Below are positions 17,218 through 25,672 of a stretch of 64,000 nt of DNA, one piece after another. A program made the translations under genes and the position numbers. Origin of the DNA: Microbispora sp. H11081 (GTDB lineage Bacteria > Actinomycetota > Actinomycetes > Streptosporangiales > Streptosporangiaceae); contig NZ_JABBWV010000008.1 in the NCBI RefSeq assembly GCF_012999535.1, positions 186,001-250,000 of the forward strand. The letters are read 5' to 3'. The notes under the pieces were generated by a model. That model worked only from the letters and a program-made list of their open reading frames with translations, was not told where the DNA came from and searched no databases. How positions within the stretch are numbered: the stretch's first letter is position 1; the number at the start of each line of letters is the position of its first letter.

Positions 17218-18222
17218 TCAGAAGGCTTCGTCGAAGCTGACGTCACCCTCTACGGCCACCTGGTAGGCCGAGACCCGGCGCTCGAAGAAGTTCGCCAGCT
17301 CCTGCACGTCCTGGAACTCCATGAAGGGGAACGGGTTGTCGGTGCCCCACCGCACGGGCAGGCCGAGCCGGGCCAGCCTGCGGTCGGCGACGTACTCCAG
17401 GTAGCGCCGCATGTTGTCGGCGCTCATCACGCCGTGCCCGTCGCCGCACAGGTCGCGGGCGAAGGCCAGCTCGGCGGCGACCGCCTCCTCCAGCATCCGC
17501 GTCACCTCGGCCGCCAGCTCGTCGTCGAACAGGTCGGGCTCCTCGCGGCGTACGGTGTCCACCACCTCGAACGCGAACTCCATGTGCATCGACTCGTCGC
17601 GGAACACCCAGTTGGTGCCGGTCGCCAGGCCGCCGAGCAGCCCGCGCGAGCGGAACCAGTAGACGTAGGCGAAGGCGCCGTAGAAGAACAGCCCTTCGAT
17701 GCAGGCGGCGAAGCAGACGAGGTTGAGCAGGAAGGCCCGCCGGTCCTCCCGGGTCTCCAGCCGGTTCAGCTCGCTGATCGAGTCGATCCAGCGGAAGCAG
17801 AACTCGGCCTTGTCGCGGATCGACGGGATGTGCTCGACGGCGGCGAACGCCTTGGCCCGCTCGTCGTGGTCGGGCAGGTAGGTGTCCAGCAGGGTCAGGT
17901 AGAACTGGACGTGCACCGCCTCCTCGAACAGCTGGCGGCTCAGGTAGAGCCGCGCTTCGGGGGCGTTCACGTGCTGGTAGAGGTTCAGCACCAGGTTGTT
18001 GGCCACGATCGAGTCGCCGGTCGCGAAGAACGCCACGAGCCGGTTGATCAGGTGCCGTTCCCCCTCGTCGAGGGTCGCGAGGTCGGCGAGGTCGGAGCCG
18101 AGGTCGACCTCCTCGACCGTCCAGGTGTTCCTGATCGCCGCGCGATACCTCTCGTAGAACCCCGGGTAGCGCATCGGGCGCAGGGTCAGGTCCATGCCCG
18201 GGTCGAGCAGCATCGTTCTCAT
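17218..18222 (-). CDS. nrdB: Class Ia ribonucleotide reductase, beta subunit
   Basis: 334 residues from the ATG at 18222, which forms an ATGA overlap with the nrdA stop and has GAGG seven bases upstream; an ATG two codons earlier is possible. The di-iron and radical residues can be read as EEAVHVQFY: Glu, His three later and the candidate radical Tyr four after that, the spacing of E. coli E115, H118 and Y122. The second half-site is RDESMHMEF. The C-terminal tail FDEAF is the expected docking peptide for NrdA. Together the subunits reduce NDPs to dNDPs with oxygen-dependent radical generation. Confidence 0.93.
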   Translation of the reverse strand: MRTMLLDPGMDLTLRPMRYPGFYERYRAAIRNTWTVEEVDLGSDLADLATLDEGERHLINRLVAFFATGDSIVANNLVLNLYQHVNAPEARLYLSRQLFEEAVHVQFYLTLLDTYLPDHDERAKAFAAVEHIPSIRDKAEFCFRWIDSISELNRLETREDRRAFLLNLVCFAACIEGLFFYGAFAYVYWFRSRGLLGGLATGTNWVFRDESMHMEFAFEVVDTVRREEPDLFDDELAAEVTRMLEEAVAAELAFARDLCGDGHGVMSADNMRRYLEYVADRRLARLGLPVRWGTDNPFPFMEFQDVQELANFFERRVSAYQVAVEGDVSFDEAF

Positions 18223-20459
18223 TGGCATGCCTCGCAGATCTCCGGGTTCTCAAGGGAGCGGTTCTCAAGGGAGCAGGCGACCGCCTCGACCGGCGCCATG
18301 GCCGGCACGGTCGTCTGGGCGATCCGCGTCGCCGGGCGGGAGCGCAGGTAGTAGGTGGTCTTCAGGCCCGACCGCCACGCGTAGGCGTACATCGACGAGA
18401 GCTTGCCGATGGTGGGCGCGGCCATGAAGAGGTTGAGCGACTGCGACTGGTCGACGTACGGCTGCCGCGCGGCGGCCATGTCGATCAGCGCCTTCTGGGG
18501 CAGCTCCCAGGCGGTGCGGTAGAGCGTCTTCAGCTCGCCGGGGATGCCGGGGATGTCCTGGATCGAGCCGTCGTTGAGCTTGATCGCGTCGCGCATCGGC
18601 CCGGTCCACAGGCCCAGCGACTGGAGGTCGCGGACGAGATACCGGTTGACCTGGAGGAACTCCCCCGACAGGGTCTCCCGCTTGAAGACGTTGGACACCT
18701 GCGGCTCGACGCACTCGTAGCAGCCGGCGATGGAGGCGATCGTGGCCGTCGGCGCGATCGCGACCAGCAGGGAGTTGCGCAGCCCGGTCTCCGCGATCCT
18801 CGCCCGCAGGGCCGCCCACTCCTCCGGGTGGGCCGGGGCGCACGAAAAGTGGTCGGGGTGCAGGACGCCGCCCGCCGCCCTGGTCTGCTCGTACGCCGGG
18901 TGGCGTCCGCGCTCCACCGCCAGGTCGGCGGAGGTGCCGTACGCCGCGAGCGCGATCTCCTCGGCGACGCGGCTCGACAGCGCCAGCGCCTCCGGCGAGT
19001 CGAACGGCAGGCGCAGCGCGAAGAACACGTCGGCGAGGCCCATGACGCCGAGCCCCACCGGCCGCCACTTCCGGTTGGCCGCCTCCGCCTCCGGCGTCGG
19101 GTAGAACCCGAGGTCGATCGTCCGGTCCAGGAACCGTACGGCGGTGCGGACGGTGGCGCGCAGCCTGCCGAAGTCGACGGCGTCGCCCTCCGGCGTCAGG
19201 TGCGCGGCGAGGTTGACCGAGCCGAGGTTGCACACGGCCGTCTCGCCGTCGCTGGTGACCTCCAGGATCTCGGTGCACAGGTTGGACAGGTGGATGACGT
19301 TGCCGGGCAGCGCGGTCTGGTTGGAGGCGCGGTTGGCGGCGTCCTTGAACGTCATCCAGCCGTTGCCGGTCTGGGCGAGCGTGCGCATCATCCGGCCGTA
19401 CAGGGCGCGGGCCGGCACCTGCCGTACGTATCGCCCTGCGGCCTCCAGTTCGCGGTAGCGCACGTCGAACGCCTCGCCCCACAGGTCGGTCAGCTCGGGG
19501 GCCTCCTTGGGGTCGAACAGCGACCACGTGCCGTCCGCCTCGACCCGGCGCATGAACTCGTCGGGCACCCAGTTGGCCAGGTTGAGGTTGTGCGTGCGGC
19601 GCGACTCCTCGCCCGTGTTGTCGCGCAGTTCCAGGAACTCCTCGATGTCGGCGTGCCAGGTCTCCAGGTAGACGCACGCCGCGCCCTTGCGCCTGCCGCC
19701 CTGGTTGACGGCCGCCACCGACGCGTCGAGCGTGCGCAGCCACGGCACGATGCCGTTGGACAGGCCGTTGGTGCCCCGGATCAGCGAGCCGCGCGAGCGC
19801 ACCCGGGTCCAGGCGACGCCGATGCCGCCGGAGTACTTCGACAGCCGGGCCGCCTGGCCGTAGCGCTCGTAGATGCTCTCCAGCTCGTCGCGGGGCGAGT
19901 CGAGCAGGAAGCACGACGACAGCTGAGGGCGGCGCCCGCCCGAGTTGAACAGCGTCGGCGAGCTGGGCAGGTAGGCGAGCGTGGACATCAGGCCGTACAG
20001 CTCGGCCGCCTCGGCCACCGTGTCCGACAGGCCGCAGGCGACCCGCAGCAGGAAGTGCTGGGGGCGTTCAAGCACGCGCCGGGTGACCGGGTGGCGCAGC
20101 AGGTAGCGGTCGTAGACCGTGCGCAGCCCGAAGTATTCGAACCGGTCGTCGGCGGCCGGGTCGGCCAGCGCGTCCAGCGCCACGGCCTCGCGGGCCACGA
20201 ACGCGGCGACAGCGTCGCCGAGCAGCCCGGCGGCGTGGGCGGCGGCGACCGACTCGGAGAACGCGCGCACCCCCTCGGCCGCCGCCTCGTCCGCGATCAG
20301 CCCGTTCAGCAGCTTGGCCGCCCGGCGCGAGTTCTCCGGGTCGGCGATGACCCCGGCCGCCGCCTCCTCGATGGCCTGCCACACGGCCGCCGTGTCCCGC
20401 GCGCCGCCGTCCCCTGGCACGGGGACGGCGGACGCGGAGGCCGGGTCGGTGATCGTCAT
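18219..20459 (-). CDS. nrdA: Class Ia ribonucleotide reductase, alpha subunit
   Basis: 746 residues. The catalytic barrel shows the two redox cysteines (QLSSCFLLDS and TAVCNLGSVN), the thiyl-radical Cys with its Asn and Glu (HLSNLCTEI) and the allosteric and phosphate-binding segments (NQGGRRKGA, APTATIASIAG). The C-terminus ends ICEACQ, the CxxC-type pair that relays electrons from thioredoxin. The N-terminal cone is poorly conserved, so ATP/dATP overall regulation may be weak. Expression is governed by the upstream cobalamin riboswitch, NrdR boxes and a sequestered ribosome site. nrdB follows, translationally coupled. Confidence 0.95.
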   Translation of the reverse strand: MTITDPASASAVPVPGDGGARDTAAVWQAIEEAAAGVIADPENSRRAAKLLNGLIADEAAAEGVRAFSESVAAAHAAGLLGDAVAAFVAREAVALDALADPAADDRFEYFGLRTVYDRYLLRHPVTRRVLERPQHFLLRVACGLSDTVAEAAELYGLMSTLAYLPSSPTLFNSGGRRPQLSSCFLLDSPRDELESIYERYGQAARLSKYSGGIGVAWTRVRSRGSLIRGTNGLSNGIVPWLRTLDASVAAVNQGGRRKGAACVYLETWHADIEEFLELRDNTGEESRRTHNLNLANWVPDEFMRRVEADGTWSLFDPKEAPELTDLWGEAFDVRYRELEAAGRYVRQVPARALYGRMMRTLAQTGNGWMTFKDAANRASNQTALPGNVIHLSNLCTEILEVTSDGETAVCNLGSVNLAAHLTPEGDAVDFGRLRATVRTAVRFLDRTIDLGFYPTPEAEAANRKWRPVGLGVMGLADVFFALRLPFDSPEALALSSRVAEEIALAAYGTSADLAVERGRHPAYEQTRAAGGVLHPDHFSCAPAHPEEWAALRARIAETGLRNSLLVAIAPTATIASIAGCYECVEPQVSNVFKRETLSGEFLQVNRYLVRDLQSLGLWTGPMRDAIKLNDGSIQDIPGIPGELKTLYRTAWELPQKALIDMAAARQPYVDQSQSLNLFMAAPTIGKLSSMYAYAWRSGLKTTYYLRSRPATRIAQTTVPAMAPVEAVACSLENRSLENPEICEACQ

Positions 20460-20466
20460 CAGGTGC

Positions 20467-20508
20467 CCTCTCCTCGTCGTCTCGTGACCCGGCCGGAGCG
20501 AGGAGAGG
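20467..20508 (-). promoter_or_regulatory. Hairpin sequestering the nrdA Shine-Dalgarno
   Basis: On the nrdA transcript the ribosome site CGAGGAGAGG (20476-20467), 7 bases before the ATG, is exactly complementary to CCTCTCCTCG (20508-20499) 22 bases upstream. The perfect 10-bp stem would hide the ribosome site. It lies just downstream of the cobalamin aptamer, so it is the natural expression platform of that riboswitch. A partly matching GA-rich segment at 20583-20574 could compete as an anti-sequestrator. The mechanism is inferred. Confidence 0.65.
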
Positions 20509-20623
20509 CATGCCGCGGCGCACGCGCACGAGAGCCCAGCAGGTGGCCTCGTGCCGTGGCGGCCGGCGGCGAACCCTCCCTCGGGGCCCGGCGCGGGGCG
20601 CGCGGCGTCGCGCGCGCGTCGCG

Positions 20624-20795
20624 GGCAGGTCTTCGGACTCGCGGGCGTCCGGCCGGGCTCGCGCCCGCCGGTCCTACTGGCCGTCGCTTCCCAGGCGCGC
20701 TCGCGCCCAGTGCCTGTGACGGCGGTCGTTCCCGCTCACCGCTGCGGGGCAGTCCCGGATTCGCACCGGGTTCCCTCTTGCCTCACCAAAGTGAA
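20624..20795 (-). ncRNA. Cobalamin (B12) riboswitch of nrdAB
   Basis: Read on the minus strand, the conserved core appears in order: AGAGGGAACCCGGTGCGAAT with CCGGGACTGCCCCGCAGCGG, then GCCTGGGAAGCG with GGCCAGTAGGAC, and the 3' closing block GAAGACCTGCC. These are the hallmark segments of the adenosylcobalamin aptamer (B12 box and the CTGCCCCGCA core). It sits in the nrdA leader. In Streptomyces coelicolor a B12 riboswitch is known to shut off nrdABS when the B12-dependent class II reductase can work; the same logic is inferred here. Confidence 0.95.
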
Positions 20796-20810
20796 CCAGC
20801 GACGCGATGG

Positions 20811-20838
20811 ATCCTACATCTTGTGGCCCTTCGCGCAA
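20811..20838 (-). promoter_or_regulatory. nrdAB promoter
   Basis: On the minus strand, -35 TTGCGC (20838-20833) and -10 TAGGAT (20816-20811) are separated by 16 bp. Transcription would start near 20804, just upstream of the riboswitch. The -10 lies inside the first candidate NrdR box. Confidence 0.6.
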
Positions 20839-20857
20839 CCGCCCCCACACGTTGTGC
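20811..20857. promoter_or_regulatory. Tandem NrdR boxes
   Basis: Two 16-bp sites, 20811-20826 (ATCCTACATCTTGTGG) and 20842-20857 (CCCCCACACGTTGTGC), match the NrdR box consensus ACACWATATATWGTGT at 11 and 9 positions by my hand count. Their starts are 31 bp apart, the three-turn spacing typical of paired NrdR boxes. The first overlaps the -10. NrdR is the ATP-cone repressor of ribonucleotide reductase genes; its gene is not in this window. Confidence 0.65.
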
Positions 20858-20860
20858 TTC

Positions 20861-21796
20861 TCAGCGGAGTCCGAGCTCGCTGAGCAGCGCGGTCGTACGA
20901 CGCGCCTCGCCGGTCAGCCACTGCCGGAAGTCGTCGCCTTCGAGCCACATCGGCGTCCAGTCGTTGTGCTCGCACAGGTTGTGCCACCCCCTTGTGGCGG
21001 TGACGGCCCGGCACAGGTCGAGCAGGGCGTCCCGACCGGGCGTGCCGCGCGGAGCGACCAGCCCGGTCCAGTCGGCGAACACGACGCGTACGCCCGACTC
21101 CGACAGCGTCGGCGCGTCGATCCCCGGCAGCCGCTCGCCCGAGGAGACGGCGAGCGGTCGCAGGCGTCCCGAGCGCACGTGCGGCGCGACCTCGCGCCTG
21201 TCACCGAACGCGAGCGCGACCCGCCCGTCGAGCACGGCGTCGACGGCCTGCGCCCTGGTGCCCAACGCGACGTAGTCGAGCAGTCGCGGGTCGGCCCCCA
21301 GACCCTGCGCGGTCAGTCCGAGCAGCAACTGCTCCGGCCCGCGGTCCGCGCCGCCGGCCACCCTGACGCGGCCGGGGTCGCGCAGCAGCGCGGCGGCGAA
21401 CTGGTCGAACGTGCGGTAGTCCGACTCCGGCGAGGCGACGAGCACCTCCCACTCCCCCGCCAGCCGCGCGAGCGGGACGGCCCTGGAGACCAGGAACGGG
21501 TCGCGGGCCAGCGCGCATGCGGCGAGCAGCGCGGAATCGGCGACCACCAGGCCGGTCCGCGGCATGACCGGCGAGCCGAGACCCCCTCCGCCGGCCTCCC
21601 AGCTGATCCGTACGGCGCGGGCCCAGCCACGGCCCTCGACGAGCGCCTTGAACCCGGCGGCCACGCCGTCCCCGCATCCTCCCGGCGAGCGGGGGACGAT
21701 CAGCGACAACTCCTCCCACCGGCGCGGTGGCGCCTTGACGCCGCACGCGCCCGTGAGGGCCAGGACTCCCATTGCGAGGACGGTACGGCGTCGCAT
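20861..21796 (-). CDS. TctC-type tripartite tricarboxylate transporter substrate-binding lipoprotein
   Basis: 311 residues after an AGGAGGGT ribosome site. The signal peptide ends in a lipobox, ALTGAC, so the protein should be lipid-anchored outside the membrane. The Bug/TctC fold is indicated by LSLIVPRSPGG, GLVVADSALL, FDQFAAALL with RVAGGADRG, and the ALGTRAQAVDAVLDGRVALAFG segment. Normally such proteins deliver carboxylates to TctAB membrane subunits, but none is found nearby. It lies upstream of nrdAB on the same strand, and its stop is 4 bp from the NrdR site. Confidence 0.8.
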   Translation of the reverse strand: MRRRTVLAMGVLALTGACGVKAPPRRWEELSLIVPRSPGGCGDGVAAGFKALVEGRGWARAVRISWEAGGGGLGSPVMPRTGLVVADSALLAACALARDPFLVSRAVPLARLAGEWEVLVASPESDYRTFDQFAAALLRDPGRVRVAGGADRGPEQLLLGLTAQGLGADPRLLDYVALGTRAQAVDAVLDGRVALAFGDRREVAPHVRSGRLRPLAVSSGERLPGIDAPTLSESGVRVVFADWTGLVAPRGTPGRDALLDLCRAVTATRGWHNLCEHNDWTPMWLEGDDFRQWLTGEARRTTALLSELGLR

Positions 21797-21925
21797 GTCG
21801 GCACCCTCCTACCCGAAGAGTCCCTTACACGCACAGACTATGAGTAACTACACCATGTCACCACATAACGGACGTTAGGGATAAGGCGATCGATACACCT
21901 CCCCCCTCGCGTCGCGCCCGCATGC

Positions 21926-21962
21926 GCGTACGGCCCGCGCCGGGTGGGCGCGGGCCGTACGC
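21926..21962 (-). terminator. Terminator after glmS
   Basis: A perfect 16-bp stem (21926-21941 with 21947-21962) around a 5-base loop begins 14 bp past the glmS stop. It is the strongest hairpin in this region and should also block read-through toward the TctC gene. Confidence 0.8.
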
Positions 21963-21975
21963 GGAAAGGCGGTCC

Positions 21976-23793
21976 CTACTCGACCGTGACGCTCTTGGCG
22001 AGGTTGCGCGGGCGGTCGACGTCGCGGCCGAGGGCCACGGCGGCGTGGTAGGCGAACAGCTGCAGCGGGATCGTGAGCAGGATGGGGTCGAGCTCGACCT
22101 CGTTCTTGGGCACCACGATGCAGTCGTCGGCCGCCTCGGAGGTGCGGTGGCCGATCATGAGGATGCGCCCGTGCCTGGCCCGGATCTCGCCCAGCGTGGT
22201 GAGGTTCTTGTCCAGCAGCTCGTCGTCGGGGACGATCGCGACCGTCGGCAGCTCGGGGCTGATCAGCGCGAGCGGCCCGTGCTTGAGCTCGCTCGCCGGG
22301 TACGCCTCGGCGTGGACGTAGGAGATCTCCTTGAGCTTCTGGGCGCCCTCGCGGGCCACCGGGTAGCCGCGCACCCGGCCGACGAACATCATGCCCGCCG
22401 AGTCGGCGTACTTCTTCGCCAGCTCCCTGATCCGGTCCTCCAGCGTGAGGATCTCCTTGATCTGCTCGGGCAGCCGGCGCAGGCCCTCGCAGATCCTGCG
22501 GCCGTCGGCGGGCGACAGGTCGCGTACGCGGCCGAGGTGCAGGGCGAGCAGCGCGAACGCCACGGCCGTGGAGGTGAACGCCTTGGTGGAGGCCACCGAG
22601 ACCTCGGGACCCGCGTGCAGGTACATGCCGCCGTCGGTCTCCCTGGCGATGGCGCTGCCGACGGTGTTGACGATGCCGAGCACCCGGCCGCCCTTGCGCT
22701 TGAGCTCCTGCACAGCGGCGAGCGTGTCGTACGTCTCGCCCGACTGGCTGATCGCGACGTACAGCGTGTCGGGCTCGACGACGGGGCTGCGGTAGCGGAA
22801 CTCCGACGCGGGCTCGGCGTCGGCGGGGATGCGGGCCAGCTCCTCGATGAGCTGCGCACCCATCTGCCCCGAGTAGTACGCGGACCCGCAGCCGATGATC
22901 TTCACCCGGCGGAAGGAGCGGGTCTCGCGGGCGTCCATGTTGAGGCCGCCGAGGTGGGCGATGTGGAACCGGTCGTCGATGCGGCCGCGCAGCGTGCGGG
23001 CGACCGTGTCGGGCTGCTCGGAGATCTCCTTGAGCAGGTAGTGCTCGTAGCCGCCGTTGTCGTAGTGCCCGGCGTCCCAGTCGACCGTGAACGGCTCCTT
23101 GGCCGTCTCCCTGGCGTCGCTGGTGAACGTGTTGAACCCGTCGGCCTTGATGACGGCCAGTTCGCCGTCCTCCAGGTGGACGACCTGGCGGGTGTAGCGG
23201 ATGAGCGCGGCGACGTCGGACGCGGCGAACATCTCCTTCTCGCCGAGGCCGAGCACGATCGGGCTGCCGTTGCGGGCCACCACGATCTCGCCGGGGCGCT
23301 GCTCGTCGATGACGGCGATGCCGTACGTGCCGACCACGCTCTTCAGCGCCCGCAGCACGGCCTCCCGCAGCGACTCGGTCTCCTTGACCATCCGCCCGAT
23401 GAGATGCGACAGCACCTCGCTGTCGGTCTCGCTCTCGAACTTCACGCCCTCGCCCTCCAGGCGGCGGCGCAGCTCGTCGGCGTTCTCGATGATGCCGTTG
23501 TGCACGACGGCGATCCGCTGCTCCTGGTCGAGGTGCGGGTGCGCGTTCACGTCACTCGGCGCGCCGTGGGTGGCCCAGCGGGTGTGCCCGATGCCGATCG
23601 TGCCCTTGAACTTGGCGGGAACCGCCGCCGCCAGGTCGGCCACGCGGCCCTTGACCTTGCGCGTCTTGAGGCTCTTGGCGTTCACGACGGCGAGGCCGGC
23701 CGAGTCGTAGCCCCGGTACTCCAGCCGCTGGAGACCTTCGAGCAGGATGGGCGCCGCATCCTTCGGCCCGACATAAGCGACGATTCCGCACAT
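21976..23793 (-). CDS. glmS: Glutamine--fructose-6-phosphate aminotransferase (isomerizing)
   Basis: 605 residues. It makes glucosamine-6-phosphate for cell-wall UDP-GlcNAc. MCGIVAYVG places the N-terminal nucleophile Cys, followed by the glutaminase motifs RLEYRGYDSAG, GHTRWATHG and VHNGIIEN. Two SIS sugar-isomerase domains follow (IIGCGSAYYSGQMGAQLIEE, then VGRVRGYPVAREGAQKLKEI), with the conserved C-terminal LAKSVTVE. A 91-residue gene ends 8 bp upstream on the same strand, so the two are probably co-transcribed. No GlmS ribozyme is visible in the short leader. Confidence 0.96.
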   Translation of the reverse strand: MCGIVAYVGPKDAAPILLEGLQRLEYRGYDSAGLAVVNAKSLKTRKVKGRVADLAAAVPAKFKGTIGIGHTRWATHGAPSDVNAHPHLDQEQRIAVVHNGIIENADELRRRLEGEGVKFESETDSEVLSHLIGRMVKETESLREAVLRALKSVVGTYGIAVIDEQRPGEIVVARNGSPIVLGLGEKEMFAASDVAALIRYTRQVVHLEDGELAVIKADGFNTFTSDARETAKEPFTVDWDAGHYDNGGYEHYLLKEISEQPDTVARTLRGRIDDRFHIAHLGGLNMDARETRSFRRVKIIGCGSAYYSGQMGAQLIEELARIPADAEPASEFRYRSPVVEPDTLYVAISQSGETYDTLAAVQELKRKGGRVLGIVNTVGSAIARETDGGMYLHAGPEVSVASTKAFTSTAVAFALLALHLGRVRDLSPADGRRICEGLRRLPEQIKEILTLEDRIRELAKKYADSAGMMFVGRVRGYPVAREGAQKLKEISYVHAEAYPASELKHGPLALISPELPTVAIVPDDELLDKNLTTLGEIRARHGRILMIGHRTSEAADDCIVVPKNEVELDPILLTIPLQLFAYHAAVALGRDVDRPRNLAKSVTVE

Positions 23794-23801
23794 AACCGCT
23801 C

Positions 23802-24077
23802 CTATCCGTAAACGATTCGCCGGAGCTGGCGCAGGGTCAGCTCCGGTGCCGCGACACGTCTTCCCGCGAGCTCGGCGGAGATTCTGGGAAAAATCTGATC
23901 GTTGGTCAGCCCCCTCGACTTGAGTTCGCCGTGGCGGCGCCGCACGTACTCTTCCGCGGACTCGCCGAAGTACGCCAGAACGTCGGCCACCACGCGGGCC
24001 GCCTCCCCGGGCCCCAGCGAGGTGGTCCGGGTGAGGTGGCCGATCAGGTCCTCGAAGGGATGCCGTGCCGTGGACAC
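23802..24077 (-). CDS. Small conserved helical protein upstream of glmS
   Basis: 91 residues from the GTG at 24077. The sequence is mainly helical: HPFEDLIGHLTRTTSLGP, a middle ADVLAYFGESAEEYVRRRH segment and a basic C-terminus LTLRQLRRIVYG. It has no signal peptide. I recall similar short proteins next to glmS in actinobacteria but no function. A -35/-10-like pair TTGGTA and TTAGGG (18 bp apart) precedes it between 24083 and 24112, which would drive both this gene and glmS. Confidence 0.65.
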   Translation of the reverse strand: MSTARHPFEDLIGHLTRTTSLGPGEAARVVADVLAYFGESAEEYVRRRHGELKSRGLTNDQIFPRISAELAGRRVAAPELTLRQLRRIVYG

Positions 24078-24120
24078 AGAGCAGGACCCTAACGCAGCAC
24101 TGATGCCGACTACCAAGTTT

Positions 24121-24140
24121 CCTGCCCGTTTTCGGGCAGG
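24121..24140 (-). terminator. Hairpin terminator
   Basis: A perfect 8-bp stem, CCTGCCCG-TTTT-CGGGCAGG, lies between the decayed lipoprotein gene and the small gene before glmS, on the downstream side of the former. Confidence 0.6.
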
Positions 24141-24181
24141 ATCAGTCCGAAGCCGCCCCCGGCGACGTCCTGGCGGTCGCC

Positions 24182-24561
24182 TCAGCCGCCCACCGTGATG
24201 TCCGCCACGCTGAAGGACATGAGTTGGGGGATCGTCGGCGAGGGGCAGCAGGTCCGCGGGCCACCCACTGAGGACGAAGCCGTACACGCCCTGGCCGGGG
24301 ATGGTCTTCAACTCGTCGGTCCTCCGCGCCAGAGGAGGGCGACGGCCGCCGGGGCTCGATGGAGGTCCAGCCGTCAGGGGAGCCGAAGCCTTTGGCGCCA
24401 CCGAATTGAATCACCCGGTAGTCGGGATTGGTCACCGAAAGCAGGTTTCTCCAGACGGCGACCGCGTGCCCGTCAGCCGAGTGCGCGGAGCATCCGTTGA
24501 CCCCCACCACCGTCATCACCGCCAGCCCGACGAGCAGCGTCCGCTTTTCTCGTATTCGCAC
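24182..24561 (-). pseudogene. Frameshifted lipoprotein gene
   Basis: The first 70 codons from the ATG at 24561 read as a lipoprotein: basic start MRIREKR, hydrophobic core, VGVNGC lipobox, then NPDYRVIQFGGAKGFGSPDG. The frame then becomes Arg/Pro-rich noise. Sensible sequence resumes in a second frame (RRTDELKTIPGQGVYGFVLS) and again in a third (TIPQLMSFSVADITVGG, stop at 24182-24184). Two indels around 24370 and 24235 explain this. The parent family is not recognised. Two sequencing errors in one short gene are less likely than decay. Confidence 0.5.
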
Positions 24562-24662
24562 CCGCTCATCAATCTCACACGACCCGCTGACGCGGAATGC
24601 GCCCCGAGTACGGCTATTGCCTCGCAGCCTGCCGCGTCACCGGCAGGTGAACGTTTTACCTG

Positions 24663-24809
24663 TCAATGCCTGACGCTGTTCCGGCCCGATGACCGCGGTA
24701 CGGCCTCGACGACATGGATGTCGCGCACCGCGGGCTTTTCGAGCATGCCCAGCAGATCTTCCTTCGTCATCCAGTTGGCCACGAAACCGTACACCCGGCC
24801 GCGAACACT
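24663..24809 (-). pseudogene. Truncated remnant related to the neighbouring lipoprotein
   Basis: A 48-codon frame between two stops reads VYGFVANWMTKEDLLGMLEK, then PAVRDIHVVEAVP. The VYGFV-plus-DLL pattern resembles the second segment of the adjacent frameshifted lipoprotein, so I take it as a 3' remnant of a related gene whose N-terminal part is lost. There is no start codon or ribosome site at its head. Confidence is limited by its shortness. Confidence 0.35.
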
Positions 24810-24875
24810 TCAGGCACCGCGGGGACCCTAACCCATTCCGCGTGCGCCGGAATTCATGGACGTGCCAGGCGGAAT

Positions 24876-25514
24876 TTATCTCCTGCGCATCAGCAGACGG
24901 CCCTGGCGGAAGCGCTCGCCTTCCAGTGGCTCGCGCAGCATCCGTCCGATCTCACGGAAATCCGCCTGGCGGGCCAGCGCGGCGAGGTCGTCGATGGGCC
25001 AGCGGTACGCCGGCGCCGCCTTGTGGTCGAACTCCGACACCGGATCGCCCTCGGATTCGAAGAATCCGAGCAGGAGGAGGCCGCCGGGGGCGAGTACGCG
25101 GCGGAACTCGGCGAAGTACGGCGGCAGTTCCCGTGGCGGGGTGTGGATGACCGAGTACCAGGACAGGATGCCGCCCAACTCGCCGTCGGCGAGGTCCAGC
25201 GCGTGCATGGACCCGACTTCGAAGCGCAGATCGGGATAGGCCGCGCGGGCGAGCTCGATCATCTTGGGCGACAGGTCGACGCCGAAGGCGTTCAGTCCCA
25301 GGTCCCGCAGGTGCGCCGTCACGTGGCCGGGGCCGCAGCCGACCTCGGTCACGGGCCCGGCACCCGCGGCCCGTACGGACTCGGCGAACGCGGCGAGCAT
25401 CGCGCGGTCCAGCGGCAGGCGGTCGAGCGAGTCCCGGAAGAGGTCGGCGTAGAGGACGGCGACGGCGTCGTACGCCTCCGCCGTCGCGGTGAGATAGGAC
25501 GCGGATTCGGTCAC
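24876..25514 (-). CDS. Class I SAM-dependent methyltransferase
   Basis: 212 residues. Motif I for S-adenosylmethionine is TEVGCGPGHVTAHLRDLG near residue 56, followed by the acidic end of strand 2 (FGVDLSPKMIELA), a motif II-like region GSMHALDLADGELGGILSW, and LAPGGLLLLGFF. These place it in the type-11 methyltransferase group. The acceptor is unknown; such genes often act on small metabolites. It stands alone on the minus strand next to decayed lipoprotein DNA. Confidence 0.88.
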   Translation of the reverse strand: MTESASYLTATAEAYDAVAVLYADLFRDSLDRLPLDRAMLAAFAESVRAAGAGPVTEVGCGPGHVTAHLRDLGLNAFGVDLSPKMIELARAAYPDLRFEVGSMHALDLADGELGGILSWYSVIHTPPRELPPYFAEFRRVLAPGGLLLLGFFESEGDPVSEFDHKAAPAYRWPIDDLAALARQADFREIGRMLREPLEGERFRQGRLLMRRR

Positions 25515-25672
25515 GGCGGGCGACTCTATTGCCTCGGCTCACCCGTGCGGCCGTCGAACGGGCCGCGCGGAGCCGCCGCGGCCGTGCTCCGGGGGTGACG
25601 GCCGGCCGCCTCATCGCCGGCGGACGGGCCCAGGCCAGGCGGGAAACCGGGTGAAGCCGAAGCACCCCGACG

